Below, one piece after another: positions 5,247-5,513 of a stretch of 5,513 bases of DNA. The stretch's first letter is position 1, and the number at the start of each line of letters is the position of its first letter. Below the pieces are notes generated by a model. It had not been told where the DNA came from and did no database searches. It was given only the letters and a program-made list of their open reading frames with translations. Origin of the DNA: Phycisphaerales bacterium (GTDB taxonomy: Bacteria; Planctomycetota; Phycisphaerae; Phycisphaerales; UBA1924). Location of the stretch: assembly GCA_029212425.1 (NCBI GenBank), contig JARGNC010000159.1, positions 1 to 5,513 on the forward strand, read 5' to 3'. A program made the translations under genes and the position numbers.

Positions 5247-5513
5247 CAGCGGTGCTCCTGTGGGCGCGACGGTTTCATGCGATTGCCTGCACCCGTGCAG
5301 ATCGCGACGACGGTGAGCGAACTGATCGGCATCAGGATCGCGGCGATCAGTGCGTTGATCAGACCCATCATCGCGAGGGACGCGGCGAGGGTGTTGTAGC
5401 ATAAGGAGAAGATCAGACACACGCGGATCGTGGACATGGTTGAACGCGAGAGATCGACAAGTTTGACGATCGGGGCGACTCCCGGTTCAACAAGGTAGAC
5501 ATCCGCGGCTTCG
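5246..5513 (-). CDS. ccoI: C-terminal end of a copper-type P1B ATPase, CcoI/FixI
   Basis: Only the last 88 residues are in the window; the rest of the gene lies beyond the right edge. The frame is open to the edge and carries the usual C-terminal region of heavy-metal P-type ATPases. This is an EAADVYL segment ending the ATP-binding domain, then LVDLSRSTMSTIRVCLIFSL leading into the penultimate membrane helix. A second helix around LIAAILMPISSLTVVAIC (about residues 57-75 of the fragment) follows, then a short polar tail. CcoI moves copper across the membrane for assembly of the cbb3 oxidase copper centre. The direct overlap with ccoS favours CcoI over a general copper exporter (CopA), since ccoI-ccoS is the usual order. 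The phosphorylation site and the metal-binding CPC motif would be upstream and cannot be checked. Confidence 0.88.
   Translation of the reverse strand, partial: EAADVYLVEPGVAPIVKLVDLSRSTMSTIRVCLIFSLCYNTLAASLAMMGLINALIAAILMPISSLTVVAICTGAGNRMKPSRPQEHR

Overview
The window reads as chromosomal DNA from a moderately GC-rich, Gram-negative-type bacterium. A large K+-dependent membrane pyrophosphatase sits beside cbb3 cytochrome-oxidase assembly genes (ccoI, ccoS) and an ABC metal importer. This mix, the loop insertions in the pyrophosphatase, and a general resemblance to proteins I know make Planctomycetota (perhaps Phycisphaerae) my best guess. Nothing in the window settles the phylum. I saw no insertion sequence, prophage, CRISPR array, tRNA or rRNA.

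Layout: (i) 1-2473, plus strand: most of hppA, an ion-pumping membrane pyrophosphatase, missing its 5' end. (ii) 2474-3004: a 531-base stretch with no convincing protein gene. It holds the hppA terminator, a backup plus-strand terminator, and a facing minus-strand terminator. Upstream of that last one on the minus strand are several helices that suggest a structured RNA or long structured 3' UTR of about 340 nt. (iii) 3005-4959, minus strand: a compact znuC-znuB operon for a zinc/manganese-type ABC importer plus a small acidic protein of unknown function. (iv) 4960-5051: a short gap holding a promoter-like element whose -10 box lies 5 nt from the znuC start codon, so znuC may be translated from a leaderless mRNA. 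(v) 5052-5513, minus strand: ccoS and the C-terminal end of ccoI, overlapping by one base.

How the genes fit together: the minus-strand block is about metals. CcoI is a copper-exporting P-type ATPase needed to build the heme-copper cbb3 oxidase, and CcoS is a small membrane protein for maturation of the same enzyme. ZnuCB supplies the ATPase and permease of a divalent-metal importer, and both carry His-rich segments. No substrate-binding protein (ZnuA) is present, so it must be encoded elsewhere. The pyrophosphatase converges on this block and is functionally separate: it uses the energy of pyrophosphate to pump Na+ and/or H+. The least explained part is the intergenic stretch 2550-2890.
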